DNA from: Desulfobulbaceae bacterium
Lineage (GTDB): Bacteria > Desulfobacterota > Desulfobulbia > Desulfobulbales > Desulfobulbaceae
Length of the DNA stretch: 11,178 nt
Assembly: GCA_027011235.1 (NCBI GenBank)
Contig: JALVAI010000106.1
Location: 1-11,178, forward strand
Direction of reading: 5' to 3'
The notes beneath the pieces are model-generated. The model saw only the letters and a list, made by a program, of their open reading frames with translations. It had not been told where the DNA came from and ran no database searches. Within the stretch, counting starts at the first letter, position 1; each line of letters opens with the position of its first letter. Position numbers and translations under genes: made by a program. Shown piece after piece: positions 7,948 through 11,178 of this stretch.

Positions 7948-9038
7948 GCAATGGCCCGGCATCCGATGCCGCTGTTGGCAGCAGAGCCCGTAACCTGGCG
8001 GCCGTGATGGGAAAGCGACCGTCCCCACCCCTTGTTATTCCGGTTTTTATCCCCCACCAGGGCTGTCCCCATACCTGTCTTTTTTGTAATCAGCGCCGGA
8101 TAAGCGGCGTCCCTGATCCGCCCGTAACCTCGGCGGAGGTGGCTGACATTGTCCGCACCTGGCTGCGGCGGCCCGGCAAAGGTCGCCGGGACCGGGTGCA
8201 GGTGGCCTTTTACGGCGGCAGTTTTACCTGTCTTCCCTGGCAGCGGCAGCAGGAGTTGCTGGCAGGTGTCGCCCCCTTTATCGAGGCCGGCGCGGTGCGG
8301 GAAATCAGACTGTCGACCAGGCCTGATTACATTACCGGCAGGGGGGTGGCCTTTCTTCGCCGTCACCATGTGCGGATCGTGGAACTTGGAGTGCAGTCCC
8401 TGGATGATGATGTTCTGCGCGCAAGCAGGCGCGGCCATGGCGCCCAGGACTGCATCAACGCTTCCAGGCTGCTGCAGCGGGAGGGGATGGAACTTGGCCT
8501 TCAGTTGATGGTCGGTCTGCCGGGCCAGGGTTTTGCCAGCCTGCGCGGGACAGTGGAACAGGTTGTTTGCCTGGGTCCCGATTTTGTCCGTATCTATCCC
8601 GTACTTGTGGTTGCCGGCAGCGTCCTTGCCCAATGGTACCGCCAGGGGAAATATCGACCGCTCAGTCTGTCCAGGGCAGTGGCCCAGGTTGCCTGGATGA
8701 AGAAAAAGCTGACCGGCGCCGGAATCCGGGTGGTGCGGATGGGATTGCAGGCTGGGCCGGAACTGGAGAAATCCCTGCTGGCCGGGCCTTATCATCCCGC
8801 CTTTGGCGAACTGGTGAATTCCCGTCTCATGCTGCAGCAGGCGCGGTATCTGCTGGCCAGTGTTCCCGGGGATGCCAGGGTAGTTCTCTCCATTGCCGAC
8901 CAGGACCTCTCCGTTTTTCAGGGAATCCGGCGGGCAAATATTGAGCGGTTGACCAGCCTTGGCCTCTCTGATAGATTCATCCTGCGGACCGATCCCGGAC
9001 AAGGCCGGGGAACCGTTATCCTGAAAGGAGATTATTAA
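7944..9038 (+). CDS. Elp3-type radical SAM protein lacking the acetyltransferase domain
   Basis: 364 residues from the TTG at 7944, which overlaps the rnc stop; an ATG at 8007 would give 343 residues and starts nearer the conserved region, so the start is uncertain. The motif CPHTCLFC (Cys41, Cys45, Cys48) is the CxxxCxxC ligand set for the 4Fe-4S cluster that cleaves S-adenosylmethionine. FYGGSFTCLP (89-98) and VELGVQSLDDDVL (146-158) are further radical SAM core motifs. The sequence resembles the Elp3 radical SAM core, but there is no GNAT acetyltransferase domain, so tRNA-uridine modification of the Elp3 kind cannot be assumed. Short proteins of this sort are known beside rnc in other bacteria, such as clostridia; substrate unknown. 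No frameshift or missing core motif was seen. Confidence 0.85.
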   Translation: MSNGPASDAAVGSRARNLAAVMGKRPSPPLVIPVFIPHQGCPHTCLFCNQRRISGVPDPPVTSAEVADIVRTWLRRPGKGRRDRVQVAFYGGSFTCLPWQRQQELLAGVAPFIEAGAVREIRLSTRPDYITGRGVAFLRRHHVRIVELGVQSLDDDVLRASRRGHGAQDCINASRLLQREGMELGLQLMVGLPGQGFASLRGTVEQVVCLGPDFVRIYPVLVVAGSVLAQWYRQGKYRPLSLSRAVAQVAWMKKKLTGAGIRVVRMGLQAGPELEKSLLAGPYHPAFGELVNSRLMLQQARYLLASVPGDARVVLSIADQDLSVFQGIRRANIERLTSLGLSDRFILRTDPGQGRGTVILKGDY

Positions 9039-9053
9039 AGAGTCCCAAAAAGA

Positions 9054-9244
9054 TGATGGCGTCGTAAAAACTTCGATCTACTGCGTCGTGTGTCCTGTGG
9101 CGATTCTCGACATACTACATGTATAGTCAAGACCCGCCACAGAACACTACTCCTCGGAGTCTACGCTTCGCTCCGCTTACCTGTATATCTGTGTTTTTAC
9201 TTAGCCATCTTTAAGCATTGTCTGGACTTTTTACGAGTTCATCA
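9054..9244. repeat. 191-bp imperfect palindromic element (MITE-like)
   Basis: Outer arms TGATGGCGTCGTAAAAA (9054-9070) and TTTTTACGAGTTCATCA (9228-9244) are complementary at 14 of 17 positions. Inner arms GTGTCCTGTGGCG (9090-9102) and CGCCACAGAACAC (9135-9147) match at 12 of 13, around a partly palindromic centre (ACTACATGTATAGT). CTCCTCGGAG (9150-9159) is a further small palindrome. There is no transposase frame. The element fills the gap between the radical SAM gene and the ABC-F gene and would fold into a long branched hairpin. Arms of this kind point to a non-autonomous dispersed repeat. Confidence 0.6.
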
Positions 9245-9255
9245 AAAGATAAATA

Positions 9256-11178
<1,923 letters not shown>

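Overview
The window reads as part of a Gram-negative chromosome with roughly 55% GC. The gene set (a secreted lectin-like protein with a possible sigma-54 promoter, Lon followed by MltG, RNase III followed by a short Elp3-type radical SAM protein, and palindromic intergenic repeats) suggests a Desulfobacterota member, perhaps Desulfobulbales. That placement is inference from gene content and repeat style; there is no marker gene here to prove it.

Layout. At the left edge (1-306, minus strand) is the N-terminal part of a secreted C-type-lectin-like protein. A 404-base intergenic stretch follows. It holds a good match to a sigma-54 promoter aimed at the lectin gene and, further upstream, three TTCCGGAA-type sites spaced exactly 22 bases apart and overlapping a 16-bp inverted repeat. 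Next come mltG (711-1694) and lon (1731-4172), both on the minus strand and 36 bases apart, so probably one operon of envelope peptidoglycan and protein quality-control genes. A 621-base gap upstream of lon contains a REP-like palindrome doublet and leader hairpins.

The middle (4794-7017) holds three tightly packed genes: a plus-strand left-handed beta-helix acyltransferase resembling the C-terminal half of GlmU, a minus-strand small membrane protein that overlaps its 3' end, and a plus-strand 368-residue protein of unknown function. The start codons of the last two abut in a single CATATG. A minus-strand tRNA-Cys(GCA), with clear promoter and terminator, follows.

The right part is a plus-strand set: rnc (RNase III) translationally coupled to an Elp3-type radical SAM protein, a 191-bp imperfect palindromic element, and an ABC-F ATPase that runs off the right edge. 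The rnc-radical SAM-ABC-F stretch is themed on RNA processing and translation. Most genes are ordinary housekeeping ones. The unusual parts are the lectin control region, the two repeat elements, the divergent abutting pair, and a Cys at a normally acidic metal-ligand position of RNase III. No CRISPR array, insertion sequence with transposase, or rRNA was seen.
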